A stretch of DNA of 64,000 bases. Source: Paradesertivirga superstes. Lineage in GTDB: Bacteria; Bacteroidota; Bacteroidia; Sphingobacteriales; Sphingobacteriaceae. Of the stretch, positions 35,981 to 44,606 are shown piece by piece (the stretch's first letter is position 1; every line of letters starts with the position of its first letter). Location: contig NZ_JBBJCN010000001.1 of NCBI RefSeq assembly GCF_037622515.1, forward strand, positions 1 to 64,000. The letters are read 5' to 3'. The notes beneath the pieces were generated by a model. The model saw only the letters and a program-made list of their open reading frames with translations. It did no database searches and had not been told where the DNA came from. Both the position numbers and the translations under genes were made by a program.

Positions 35981-36439
35981 ATGGAAAATAGAAATGATGA
36001 TTTAATCGATAAAATCAAACATCTCCTTCACATCGCAAATGATGGTAAAGAAGGATATAAAACCGCGGCAGAAGACGCAGATTCCGCAGAGTTAAAAGCG
36101 ATTTTTACCACCTACTCTATTCAGCGTTCTGAGTTTGAAATGGAGTTAAAAAGCTGCCTGCAACAGTTAGGCTCAAATTCCGACAATGAAAGCGGTGGCC
36201 CATTGGGGGCAATCCATCGTATTTGGATGGACATTAAAGCAGCCATCACCACCAATGATAACCATGCGATTTTAGATGCCTGCATTACAGGAGAAAAAGC
36301 AGCTATTGAAGCCTATGATAAGGCTCTGGCTGATTCTAATTTAACACCGGATATGAGAGAAACTTTAATGTCTCAACGTACCGAAATTAATGAGTGCCTG
36401 AAAAATGTTCAAAATCTTGAACAACAATACGCCTCATAA
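35981..36439 (+). CDS. PA2169-family four-helix-bundle protein (DUF2383)
   Basis: A 152-residue helical protein with the DUF2383 pattern: an N-terminal helix with LLHIANDGKEGYKTAAED, then FEMELKSCLQQLG and a C-terminal AYDKAL region. It is ferritin-like in overall architecture and of unknown activity. It follows the DUF892 gene by 10 bases and is closed by a terminator, so the two form a small operon. Related pairs often accompany general stress genes. Confidence 0.87.
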   Translation: MENRNDDLIDKIKHLLHIANDGKEGYKTAAEDADSAELKAIFTTYSIQRSEFEMELKSCLQQLGSNSDNESGGPLGAIHRIWMDIKAAITTNDNHAILDACITGEKAAIEAYDKALADSNLTPDMRETLMSQRTEINECLKNVQNLEQQYAS

Positions 36440-36461
36440 ATTTTCTATGTCTCCGAAAACG

Positions 36462-36490
36462 AAAAGCCCTGAACAATTCTCAGGGCTTTT
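36462..36490 (+). terminator. terminator of the DUF892-DUF2383 operon
   Basis: AAAAGCCCTG/CAGGGCTTTT perfect 10-bp stem with a 9-base loop, 22 bases after the stop codon. Confidence 0.85.
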
Positions 36491-36575
36491 CCATTATAAA
36501 AGGCTTAAGTAAATTCATTATTACTTCCGAAGGTATTTGCAGCTTTTTCTATATTTTCGGCGATCATCATCAAAT

Positions 36576-39020
36576 ATGCATATTTATTATTGTCGTCTGT
36601 TTTCGTTTATAATTCTGTTACCCTTTTTTAGCCAGGCTCAGGATTTTAACCAGCAAAGTGCTTCCGAGATCAAACTCGCTTTACAAAAATTAAATAATAC
36701 CGGCAGCGTATTGTATATAGCTGCTCACCCGGATGATGAAAACACGCGCCTATTAGCCTACTTAGCCAAAGAACGTAAAGTTCGAACTGGCTATCTTTCT
36801 ATAACCCGCGGTGACGGAGGTCAAAACCTATTAGGCACAGAACAAGCAGAATTGTTAGGTGTAATCAGGACACAGGAATTACTGGCGGCTCGCAAAGTTG
36901 ATGGGGCCGAGCAATTTTTTACGAGGGCTATTGATTTTGGATTTTCAAAAACTTCTGAAGAATCATTACGCTTATGGGGGAAAGAGCAAACCTTATCAGA
37001 TGTTGTTTGGGTTATCAGAAATTTCAAACCCGATGTAATTATAACCAGGTTTCCTGAAGATGCAAGAGCCGGTCACGGCCAACATTCAGCTTCTGCTATT
37101 CTGGCCAATGAAGCCTTTCTGGCAGCTGCCGATCCTAAACGGTTTCCCGAACAGCTTGCCTATGTTAAGCCATGGCAGGCAAAACGAGTAATTTGGAATA
37201 CATTTAATTTCAATGCTGCCAATAACACCACATCAGATGATCAATTAAAAATTAATGTAGGATTGTATAATCCGCTGTTAGGTAAAAGTTATGGAGAAAT
37301 TGCGGCCCAAAGCAGAACTAACCATAAAAGTCAGGGGTTTGGAACTGCCAGCCAGCGGGGAGATCTCATTGAGTATTTTACTCATATCTCCGGAAGTAAA
37401 GCTGAGACTGACTTATTTGATGGAGTTGATCTGAGCTGGAAAAGGTTTAAGTACGGGAAGGAAATTTCTGATCTTCTAATTAAAACAGATATCGAATTCA
37501 ATGAAACAGCGCCTTACGAATCTGTAGGTAATTTATTAAAAGTAAAACAACTGCTGGAAAAAACAGATACCAACGCAAAACTAAAGGATGTTGAAGCATT
37601 AATAGTGGCTTGCACCGGAATATGGATCGAGATTAATACCCCTGAGCCCCGGTACGCCTTAGGGGATTCGATTCCTGTAAGATTGCAGGCTATCGCAAGA
37701 GTTCCTCAAGATTTCAAGTATAAAATCACCCTTAGCGAGGTACTATCAAAACAAAACAACCTTCAGCTTCAGCCTAACAAATTCATATCTGTTTCAGGGA
37801 AAATCCTGTTTCCAAATCAGGAAGTAAGTCAGCCATACTGGCTCCAACAAAATCATAAGATTGGCTCTTATATAGTCCCAAATCAAATGGATATTGGTGA
37901 TCCTGAAAATCAAGCTTCTTTAAGTGGAATCTTTACTATAAAAATCGGGAATGATGCTATTACATTCAGACAGCCGCTAGTTTATAAATTCACTGATCAG
38001 GTTCGGGGAGAAGTCTATCAGCCATTGGCAATTGCTCCCCCTGTAACAGCTACCTTATCTGGCGATGCTTATATTTTCTCAAATTCACACAAAAACATTG
38101 AAGTTGAATTACAAAGCTTTCGAGATAACGTTTCAGGAACTGTACAACTCCAGGTTCCTGATGGTTGGAAAGTTTCACCTCAAAGTATTCCCTTCAGTCT
38201 GGCAAAAAAAGGAAGCTTAGATACTAAAGAATTTACGCTTACCCCCGGTGGGACAATCACGAACGGGAATTTACTGGTAAACGTTAAGGTAAACGATAGA
38301 ATTTACACGCAATCAATTAAAGAAATCAATTATGATCATATTCCTGCACAAACCCTGTTTCCGAAGGCTACGGCACGGCTTGAGAAATTAGACTTAAAAA
38401 CATCAGGAAGAAGGATCGCGTACATCGCCGGGGCCGGAGATCTGATTGCAGAATCATTGAAACAAATTGGATATGATGTCACCTTACTTTCCTCTCAACA
38501 AGTAATAAACACCAATCTTTCCAACTTCGATGCGATAATAACAGGGGTGAGATTATACAATGTGGATCCGCAGATAAAGGCTGTCCAATCAAAATTATTT
38601 GAATATATATACAAGGGAGGAGTTATGTTATCTCAGTACAATGTCAATAACCCATTACAGGTTCAAAATATTGGCCCCTTCCCTTTTTCATTAAGCCGCG
38701 ACAGGGTTGTAGATGAGGAAGCAAAAGTAACATTCTTAGCTCCTACACATAGAATATTAAACTACCCCAACAAAATAACTGAAAAAGATTTTGAGGGATG
38801 GGTACAAGAAAGAGGGCTATATTTTATTGCAAATGCAGATCAGGCTTATTTGCCAATTCTTAGCTTCAATGACACCGGTGAAACACCAAACAACGGGTCC
38901 TTGCTTGTAGCCGAATACGGGAAGGGTAAGTTTGTTTACACATCTTTAGCTTTTTTCAGACAATTACCAGCAGGGGTTCCGGGCGCGTACAGATTATTTG
39001 TTAATTTAATTTCTAAGTAA
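36576..39020 (+). CDS. secreted PIG-L (LmbE) family deacetylase, large
   Basis: N-terminal zinc deacetylase of the PIG-L family, acting on N-acetylated sugars or similar. The metal motif AAHPDDE lies near residue 50, with ITRGDGGQN and GHGQH further on. The signal peptide MHIYYCRLFSFIILLPFFSQ predicts export; this ATG (36576) is chosen over an upstream in-frame TTG at 36537. At 814 residues it is about three times the size of a single PIG-L domain. The rest has a beta-sandwich region (about 390-590), and the C-terminal part (from GRRIAYIAGAGDLI) resembles a glutamine-amidotransferase/ThuA-like fold. It is followed by a symporter gene pair, so deacetylation and uptake of a carbohydrate is a reasonable inference. 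Confidence 0.87.
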   Translation: MHIYYCRLFSFIILLPFFSQAQDFNQQSASEIKLALQKLNNTGSVLYIAAHPDDENTRLLAYLAKERKVRTGYLSITRGDGGQNLLGTEQAELLGVIRTQELLAARKVDGAEQFFTRAIDFGFSKTSEESLRLWGKEQTLSDVVWVIRNFKPDVIITRFPEDARAGHGQHSASAILANEAFLAAADPKRFPEQLAYVKPWQAKRVIWNTFNFNAANNTTSDDQLKINVGLYNPLLGKSYGEIAAQSRTNHKSQGFGTASQRGDLIEYFTHISGSKAETDLFDGVDLSWKRFKYGKEISDLLIKTDIEFNETAPYESVGNLLKVKQLLEKTDTNAKLKDVEALIVACTGIWIEINTPEPRYALGDSIPVRLQAIARVPQDFKYKITLSEVLSKQNNLQLQPNKFISVSGKILFPNQEVSQPYWLQQNHKIGSYIVPNQMDIGDPENQASLSGIFTIKIGNDAITFRQPLVYKFTDQVRGEVYQPLAIAPPVTATLSGDAYIFSNSHKNIEVELQSFRDNVSGTVQLQVPDGWKVSPQSIPFSLAKKGSLDTKEFTLTPGGTITNGNLLVNVKVNDRIYTQSIKEINYDHIPAQTLFPKATARLEKLDLKTSGRRIAYIAGAGDLIAESLKQIGYDVTLLSSQQVINTNLSNFDAIITGVRLYNVDPQIKAVQSKLFEYIYKGGVMLSQYNVNNPLQVQNIGPFPFSLSRDRVVDEEAKVTFLAPTHRILNYPNKITEKDFEGWVQERGLYFIANADQAYLPILSFNDTGETPNNGSLLVAEYGKGKFVYTSLAFFRQLPAGVPGAYRLFVNLISK

Positions 39021-39033
39021 AACCAGCACCATA

Positions 39034-39159
39034 ATGAAAAACAACTCTCCGGACTTACCACCCTTTGTTAAAAGCTGGAACCAGTTTTATCTTTTACTAA
39101 TAGTCTGGTTAATTTTACTGATCACAGGTTTTTACTGCTTCTCCAGATATTTCGGATGA
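39034..39159 (+). CDS. 41-residue single-helix membrane protein coupled to the symporter
   Basis: The sequence begins MKNNSPDLPPFVKSW and continues with one hydrophobic helix (about residues 18-36, FYLLLIVWLILLITGF), ending FSRYFG. It starts 13 bases after the PIG-L stop, and its TGA overlaps the ATG of the SSS symporter (ATGA at 39156-39159), the hallmark of translational coupling. Small helical partners are known for some SSS transporters (DUF485/DUF4212 types), but this protein does not obviously belong to them. Likely an accessory subunit; this is inferred from position and topology. Confidence 0.7.
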   Translation: MKNNSPDLPPFVKSWNQFYLLLIVWLILLITGFYCFSRYFG

Positions 39160-40865
39160 GTACAGTTGATTGGGGAGTTCTGATTTTAACGCTTGTTAGT
39201 ATTGTAACCTACGGCATTTATAAAAGTCGTGGTACAAAAAACATTCAAGGTTTCTTACTTGGTAATCAATCTTTACCCTGGTACCATGTCTGTTTATCTG
39301 TAATGGCCACCCAGGCAAGCGCCATTACATTTTTATCCGCGCCGGGTCTGGCCTACTCTTCTGGTATGAGCTTTGTACAATTTTATTTCGGGTTACCCCT
39401 GGCAATGATTGTATTATGCATCACTTTTGTACCTATTTTTCACCGGCTTAAAGTATATACAGCTTACGAATATCTTGAACAGCGTTTTAATCTTAACACT
39501 CGCGTTCTAACTGCCTTTCTTTTTCTAATTCAACGAGGCTTATCCACCGGAATAACGATTTACGCTCCCTCCATCATTTTATCTACCATATTAAATATTG
39601 ACACCACTTATACAACCATTTTTATTGGTGGTTTGGTTATTTGTTATACAGTTTATGGAGGAACAAAAGCAGTTTCTTATACCCAGTTACTTCAAATGAG
39701 TATAATTTTTTCTGGCTTGCTTGCAGCAGGAGTTATGGTTGTGCATCTGCTTCCTCAAGAGGTTGGTTTTATAGATGCAATAAAGATTGCAGGAAAAACA
39801 GGAAGAACCAATGCGATAGACTTTTCTTTTGACTGGAATAACCAATACACAGTATGGAGCGGAATAATTGGAGGGTTCTTTTTGCAGCTATCTTATTTTG
39901 GTACCGACCAGAGTCAGGTAGGAAGGTATTTAACCGGCTCGTCTGTTGGGCAGAGCCGGTTGGGTCTCTTAATGAATGGTCTGGTAAAGATCCCGATGCA
40001 ATTTTTAATTTTATTAATCGGTGTTCTGGTATTTACCTTTTATCAGTACCAAAAGCCCCCACTGTTCTTTAATAAATATGAACTTAACAAATTAGAAAAG
40101 AGCAACTACTCTAAAGAATTGAATGAGATAAAGGTCCGTTATAATCAGGCCTTTAATGAAAAGCAAAAAGAATTAACAAAACTCAATACTGCTATAAATC
40201 TTAACCACTCCTCTGCCATTGATCACATACGGACAAATTTGACGCTAGCTGATGATAAAACAAAATCATTACGCCAGGAGCTAACATCGCTAATGCAGAA
40301 AAATGATCCTGATGCTGAAGTGAATGACAACAATTACATTTTTTTAAGTTTTGTAACACAGTATCTGCCAAAGGGTTTAGTAGGCCTCCTTATTGCTATA
40401 ATTTTCCTTGCATCTATGGGCTCGACCGCAAGTGCTTTAAATTCCCTTGCATCAACAACTGTTGTGGATGTTTATAAGAGACTGATAAACAAAAATGCCT
40501 CAGACAAAAACTATCTTATAGCATCCCGCCTTTCGACAATTGGCTGGGGAATGGTTTGTATTGTTATGGCCCTGTATGCAAGTAAATTGGGTAATTTAAT
40601 AGAAGCTGTGAACATATTAGGCTCTTACATCTATGGAACAATACTTGGTGTATTTCTGGTAGCCTTCTATGTTAAACACGTGGAAGGAAAGGCAGTTTTT
40701 TATGCAGCGATTTTTACGGAATTTGTTGTATGCATTTGTGGTTATCAAGAAATAGTGGCTTATTTATGGTTAAATGTAATAGGCTGCCTAACGGTTGTAT
40801 TACTGTCTATTTTAATCCAAAGTTTGTGGACATCCTCGACAAGAAAGGCCGTTCTTAATTCATAA
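39156..40865 (+). CDS. sodium:solute symporter (SSS family)
   Basis: Sodium-coupled transporter of 569 residues with about 13-14 membrane helices. Family signatures include ATQASAITFLSAPG (near 50-63), GGTKAVSYTQLLQM (near 172) and LASMGSTASALNSLAS (near 420). A hydrophilic, helical insert of about 95 residues (about 305-400, from FFNKYELNKLEKS to NDPDAEVND) interrupts the helices and is not part of the core SSS fold. The start overlaps the stop of the 41-residue membrane protein. Substrate unknown; the neighbouring PIG-L deacetylase suggests a sugar or sugar derivative. Confidence 0.9.
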   Translation: MSTVDWGVLILTLVSIVTYGIYKSRGTKNIQGFLLGNQSLPWYHVCLSVMATQASAITFLSAPGLAYSSGMSFVQFYFGLPLAMIVLCITFVPIFHRLKVYTAYEYLEQRFNLNTRVLTAFLFLIQRGLSTGITIYAPSIILSTILNIDTTYTTIFIGGLVICYTVYGGTKAVSYTQLLQMSIIFSGLLAAGVMVVHLLPQEVGFIDAIKIAGKTGRTNAIDFSFDWNNQYTVWSGIIGGFFLQLSYFGTDQSQVGRYLTGSSVGQSRLGLLMNGLVKIPMQFLILLIGVLVFTFYQYQKPPLFFNKYELNKLEKSNYSKELNEIKVRYNQAFNEKQKELTKLNTAINLNHSSAIDHIRTNLTLADDKTKSLRQELTSLMQKNDPDAEVNDNNYIFLSFVTQYLPKGLVGLLIAIIFLASMGSTASALNSLASTTVVDVYKRLINKNASDKNYLIASRLSTIGWGMVCIVMALYASKLGNLIEAVNILGSYIYGTILGVFLVAFYVKHVEGKAVFYAAIFTEFVVCICGYQEIVAYLWLNVIGCLTVVLLSILIQSLWTSSTRKAVLNS

Positions 40866-40964
40866 AAAGCACCTTTTTACGTTTGTTTTAATGATCCTTT
40901 TGTGTAAATTTATATACCTATTCCTTTACAATGTTAATATTTAATTGAACTAAATATTACAGTT

Positions 40965-41168
40965 ATGGAACCTAAAATAAAGTCAGACAAAACTCTTAAT
41001 GTTGAGAGTGAGCTTACCAATCAACCTGAGAATAAAAAAGAAGCAAAAAAAACAAAAAAGGAGGTGACGGGGGCCGCGTTACACGATTATGCGCCCAAGC
41101 ACTCTACTCATGGTCGTTCAAATTCAAGGACTTTTGGAGTAGATCATGAGCCAGGCGCGATAAGCTAA
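40965..41168 (+). CDS. small hydrophilic protein of unknown function
   Basis: A 67-residue, highly charged and probably disordered protein: Lys/Glu-rich first half (KKEAKKTKKE), then HDYAPKHSTHGRSNSRTFGVDHEPG. It has no hydrophobic core. The ATG is preceded by an AT-rich leader and the stop is followed by a terminator-like hairpin, which supports a real gene. I do not recognise the family. Confidence 0.6.
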   Translation: MEPKIKSDKTLNVESELTNQPENKKEAKKTKKEVTGAALHDYAPKHSTHGRSNSRTFGVDHEPGAIS

Positions 41169-41174
41169 GATCTT

Positions 41175-41206
41175 AAAAGGTCTCAGATCGATTTGAGGGC
41201 TTTTTT
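41175..41206 (+). terminator. probable terminator after the 67-residue gene
   Basis: AAAAGGTCTCA pairs imperfectly with TGAGGGCTTTTTT (one mismatch, one wobble) and is followed by a run of six T. Confidence 0.6.
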
Positions 41207-41375
41207 GCTTACCGGGCTTAAAGATTATAAACTGCTATTTTCAGGATTAAGAAGGAGCTTGAAATTCGTGTATGGAGGCTTTTTTGAAACCAAAACAACC
41301 AATCCTTTCTCTGCTCCACAGCTTTTGATCTTTATTGTATTTTAAATGAAGAGGATTTGAAGAGATGTAACAAAT

Positions 41376-41409
41376 AAAAAACCGCTTCTATTATTCATAG
41401 AAACGGTTT
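41376..41409 (-). terminator. terminator after tRNA-Arg
   Basis: AAACCG-C-TTCTA pairs with TAGAA-A-CGGTTT, an 11-bp stem with one mismatch, followed on the minus strand by a T-run. It begins 5 bases from the tRNA 3' end. Confidence 0.8.
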
Positions 41410-41413
41410 GTAG

Positions 41414-41487
41414 TACACCCATCAGGATTCGAACCTGAGACCGACGGTTTAGAAAACCGTTGCTCTATCCAGCTGAGCTATGGGTGC
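41414..41487 (-). tRNA. tRNA-Arg (anticodon TCT)
   Basis: 74-base tRNA on the minus strand. Acceptor GCACCCA pairs with TGGGTGT (first pair G-T), D-arm GCTCAGCTGGATAGAGC, anticodon loop TTTCTAA (anticodon TCT, reads AGA), T-arm CTCAGGTTCGAATCCTGA. CCA is not encoded. Confidence 0.95.
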
Positions 41488-41499
41488 CCTTAGTGGCTG

Positions 41500-41532
41500 C
41501 AAATATAGAAAAAGTTTAAGTTTCCCTGCAAA
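41500..41532 (-). promoter_or_regulatory. predicted tRNA-Arg promoter
   Basis: On the minus strand, TTTG (41532-41529), 21 bases, TATATTTG (41507-41500), then 12 bases to the tRNA 5' end. The -7 element is an exact consensus match. Confidence 0.65.
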
Positions 41533-41707
41533 ATTTTACATCTGTAATCAGATTATTTGTGTGTAAATTTATTTATCCGAGTCCAACTAATTAAGAATCA
41601 TCCATATAAAACTCCTGGATATTAAAAGTTTTAAGAAATCTGAACAAGGTAAAACATGCTTACAAGAAAAAAATCCCTATCTTGCTTACCTTATTAATAA
41701 AAATAAT

Positions 41708-42928
41708 TTGACATTCGAAGATTTTAAATTTAATGAAGAGCTTTATGAAGGGCTCTTAAGTATGGGCTATAAAGAACCTACTCCAATCCAGAAAATGGCG
41801 ATTCCGGTGGTACAAACGGGAAGAGATCTTATAGCCTGCGCCCAAACCGGCACAGGTAAAACTGCTTCTTATCTATTACCGGTTTTAGATCTTATAAGTA
41901 AGACGGATAAAAAACATACGAGTACATTAATTCTGGCACCGACCCGCGAGCTAGCTCAGCAGATTGATCAGCAGGTTGAAGGCTTGGCTTATTATGTAAA
42001 CATCAGTTCCGTAGCGGTTTTTGGGGGTGGCGATGGCTTTATTTACGAACAGCAACGCACTGCCATTCAACACAATGTTAATATTATAATAGCAACACCC
42101 GGAAGGCTTTTAGCGCATTTATCATCGGGGATTCTAAAACTTAATACAATAAATCATCTAATATTAGACGAGGCCGACAGGATGCTGGATATGGGCTTCA
42201 TGGACGATATTATGAGGATCATAAGCCATCTCCCTAAACAACGTCAAACATTATTGTTCTCGGCTACAATGCCTAATCGAATTCGCTCTTTAGCAAATTC
42301 CATTCTGAACGATCCTGAACAAATTAATATTTCCATTTCTCAACCCGCAGCCGGGATTGACCAGCAGGTGTATAAATTGCACGACCATCAAAAAGTCCCT
42401 CTGATCCAGGAATTATTGAAAGGTAGCCAATATTCGAGTTCCATTATTTTTGCATCGACCAAAGAAAAAGTAAAATTGCTGTATAAGGCTTTAAAAACTA
42501 TTGGAATCAAGGTAAAAGCTTTTCATTCTGATCTGGAGCAAAATGAGCGGGAAGATATTTTAAGGGCTTTTAAAAACCGGCAGTTACCTGTAATAATTGG
42601 AACCGACGCACTTTCGAGAGGAATTGATGTAGAAGGTATTGATCTTGTAGTTAATTATGATTGCCCATCAGATCCTGAAGATTATATACATAGAATCGGC
42701 CGCACAGCAAGGGCTGAAACAAAAGGCACTGCAATTACGTTTGTAAATGAACGCGACCAAGGAAAATTAAATAATATTCAGCAATTAATCGGCAGAGAAA
42801 TTAATAGTATAATTCTTCCTGAACATTTAGGAGAAGCGCCTGAATTTAAGCCTTTAAATACAAGTGCTAAAAAGAAAGGTAAGTTTAAATCAAAATCCTG
42901 GAAATCAAAAAAATCTGCCAGCAGTTAA
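41708..42928 (+). CDS. DEAD-box ATP-dependent RNA helicase
   Basis: RNA helicase of 406 residues. Q-motif region FEDFKFNEELYEGL..EPTPIQ, motif I AQTGTGKT (near 46), APTRELA (Ia), TPGR (Ib), DEAD at about 156-159, SAT (III), DALSRGID (V) and HRIGRTAR (VI). A short Lys/Ser-rich tail follows, as in RhlE-like helicases. The only start that keeps the upstream aromatic of the Q motif is the TTG at 41708; the next ATG is at residue 19. Likely roles are ribosome assembly or RNA turnover, typical of the family, not shown by context. Confidence 0.93.
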   Translation: MTFEDFKFNEELYEGLLSMGYKEPTPIQKMAIPVVQTGRDLIACAQTGTGKTASYLLPVLDLISKTDKKHTSTLILAPTRELAQQIDQQVEGLAYYVNISSVAVFGGGDGFIYEQQRTAIQHNVNIIIATPGRLLAHLSSGILKLNTINHLILDEADRMLDMGFMDDIMRIISHLPKQRQTLLFSATMPNRIRSLANSILNDPEQINISISQPAAGIDQQVYKLHDHQKVPLIQELLKGSQYSSSIIFASTKEKVKLLYKALKTIGIKVKAFHSDLEQNEREDILRAFKNRQLPVIIGTDALSRGIDVEGIDLVVNYDCPSDPEDYIHRIGRTARAETKGTAITFVNERDQGKLNNIQQLIGREINSIILPEHLGEAPEFKPLNTSAKKKGKFKSKSWKSKKSASS

Positions 42929-43019
42929 TTGTTAACTATTCTATCAGCATTTTTTGGTACGCCTTTTGAGTATTTATATAATTGAAAGTCTTTTTAATTA
43001 AAGCTTTCTAAACCACACG

Positions 43020-44228
43020 ATGAAAGTTTTAATTTATCTATTCGTATTTATTGCCCCCTGCCTTATTGCAAATGCATCAACCTTACCTGATAGTATTTCT
43101 AAGAGAGATAGCACCGCTTTGGCGGATAGCGTGGCTCTAGCAGACAGTGCCACACTTGTTAAAAACCAGGCCGATTCAATTACAAAAAAAGTAGTAACTC
43201 TTTTAGTGGAAGCTTGCGAAATTTCGGCAGAAAAACCTCTTGAAGCTTTAAAAAACTACCGTGCCGCTTTAAAAATTAATAAAGTTAAGGATGAGGTATG
43301 GGAGGCAAATATTAGATTAGCAATGGGTAAGATACTCGCTAAGGCTAAAAGTAAAGATGCGTTACCTCAATTATTAAAAGCAGATCTGTTATTTAAAAAG
43401 AAAGCCAATTTAGTCGGCAGAGCTAATACGCTTACAGAAATAGCAGCTATTTACGAATCGAAGGGACAGTTTACTGAAGCACTGAAAAATTATAATGAGC
43501 TGTATAAAATCCAACTAAAGGTTGGGGAAGCAGTTCTGGCTGGTAACATCGCGTCCCACTTAACTGACATTTTTCTAAAAAGCAAAAATTATACGGAAGC
43601 ATTTAAATATGCGGATATGGCTAAAACGGCTTATTATAAAGTATGCCGTAAGGATAGCCTGGGATCAATATACTACAAAATTGCTTACATAAAAAAGAAC
43701 ACAAACAGCCCTAAACTTGCTGAATATTATATTCTTAATCAGGCATTATCCTATTACAGAGCATCTAATGACCTGGAAGGACGCTTAAAAAGTTTCGATT
43801 TCCTGGGCCATCTTTATCAGGATCAAAAACGTTATTCGGAAGCAAAGTGGTTTTATTTGCAAGCGAATAATCAATCTCGCCTGGCCAATGATACTGCCAG
43901 TATTATTACATCCTTAATAAATCTGGGTGTGATTAAAATTCTAATAGGAGATTTGGTTCTTGCGAAACAAGATATAGCCGAAGCTGAACTCATTATTCAA
44001 AATGACAGCACTTATGCTCCTTTAATGGAAAAAGCTAAAATAAAACACTCCTGGTTATTTAAAAAATTAACGGCAAAAACTTTAGCCTCAAATACTAAAC
44101 TAAAAAGTCCGGCTGTAAAAACCCCAGTTAAAAAGGCTGCAACAGCGACAAAACCGACTTCGGCGGCAGTTTTAACTGATGCTGAAAAGAAAGAAAAGGA
44201 AATAATCCCTGCAAAGAAAATTAATTAA
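43020..44228 (+). CDS. secreted TPR-repeat protein
   Basis: A 402-residue protein with an N-terminal signal peptide (MKVLIYLFVFIAPCLIANA). A Ser/Asp/Ala-rich linker with the repeated word ADS (DSTALADSVALADSATL) follows, then about six TPR-like helical pairs (about 55-345). The Lys/Ala/Pro/Thr-rich tail is low complexity. No kinase or DNA-binding domain is attached. It resembles the sensor part of Bacteroidota TPR kinases. It is closed by a hairpin shared with the cold-shock gene. Function unknown. Confidence 0.8.
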   Translation: MKVLIYLFVFIAPCLIANASTLPDSISKRDSTALADSVALADSATLVKNQADSITKKVVTLLVEACEISAEKPLEALKNYRAALKINKVKDEVWEANIRLAMGKILAKAKSKDALPQLLKADLLFKKKANLVGRANTLTEIAAIYESKGQFTEALKNYNELYKIQLKVGEAVLAGNIASHLTDIFLKSKNYTEAFKYADMAKTAYYKVCRKDSLGSIYYKIAYIKKNTNSPKLAEYYILNQALSYYRASNDLEGRLKSFDFLGHLYQDQKRYSEAKWFYLQANNQSRLANDTASIITSLINLGVIKILIGDLVLAKQDIAEAELIIQNDSTYAPLMEKAKIKHSWLFKKLTAKTLASNTKLKSPAVKTPVKKAATATKPTSAAVLTDAEKKEKEIIPAKKIN

Positions 44229-44241
44229 TCAATTCCAATGT

Positions 44242-44269
44242 AAAAAAGCCCTGATAATCGAGCTTTTTT
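44242..44269. terminator. bidirectional terminator between the TPR gene and the cold-shock gene
   Basis: AAAAAAGC/GCTTTTTT 8-bp stem with a 12-base loop, in convergent position, with T-runs in both directions. Confidence 0.7.
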
Positions 44270-44287
44270 AACAACATAATATTCTAG

Positions 44288-44485
44288 CTAAACTTTCGTC
44301 ACCTTAACAGCCTGCTGGCCTTTACGGCCTTCCTCTACTTCAAACTCAACATTGTCATTATCCCGAAGAGCGTTTACCCCTCCTTGAATGTCTTTAAAAT
44401 GGACAAAGATTTCTTTACCGTCATCCTGAGTAATAAATCCATAGCCTTTTTCTGCATTAAACCATTTAACTGTTCCGGTTTTCAT
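44288..44485 (-). CDS. cold-shock protein (CspA family)
   Basis: A 65-residue single OB-fold RNA chaperone. Begins MKTGTVKWFNAEKGYGFI, with RNP1 (KGYGFI) and RNP2 (IFVHF) intact. The predicted promoter lies about 87 bases upstream of the ATG, which leaves a leader of about 80 bases; long leaders are typical of cold-regulated csp genes, though nothing here shows cold induction directly. Confidence 0.95.
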   Translation of the reverse strand: MKTGTVKWFNAEKGYGFITQDDGKEIFVHFKDIQGGVNALRDNDNVEFEVEEGRKGQQAVKVTKV

Positions 44486-44571
44486 AAAATAATAAGAGTT
44501 ACATTTTTAATTAAATAGCTTGGTTTTCTGAAAGATGGTTAATAAATTTTCATATTCTCCATACGTATAGT

Positions 44572-44579
44572 CAAATATA
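44572..44579 (-). promoter_or_regulatory. predicted -7 element for the cold-shock gene
   Basis: CAAATATA on the plus strand is TATATTTG on the minus strand, an exact match. The -33 position has only a partial match (GAAA). It would give an 80-base AT-rich 5' leader. Confidence 0.5.
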
Positions 44580-44606
44580 AATTTTCTTACCTGGAAATAA
44601 AACGTA

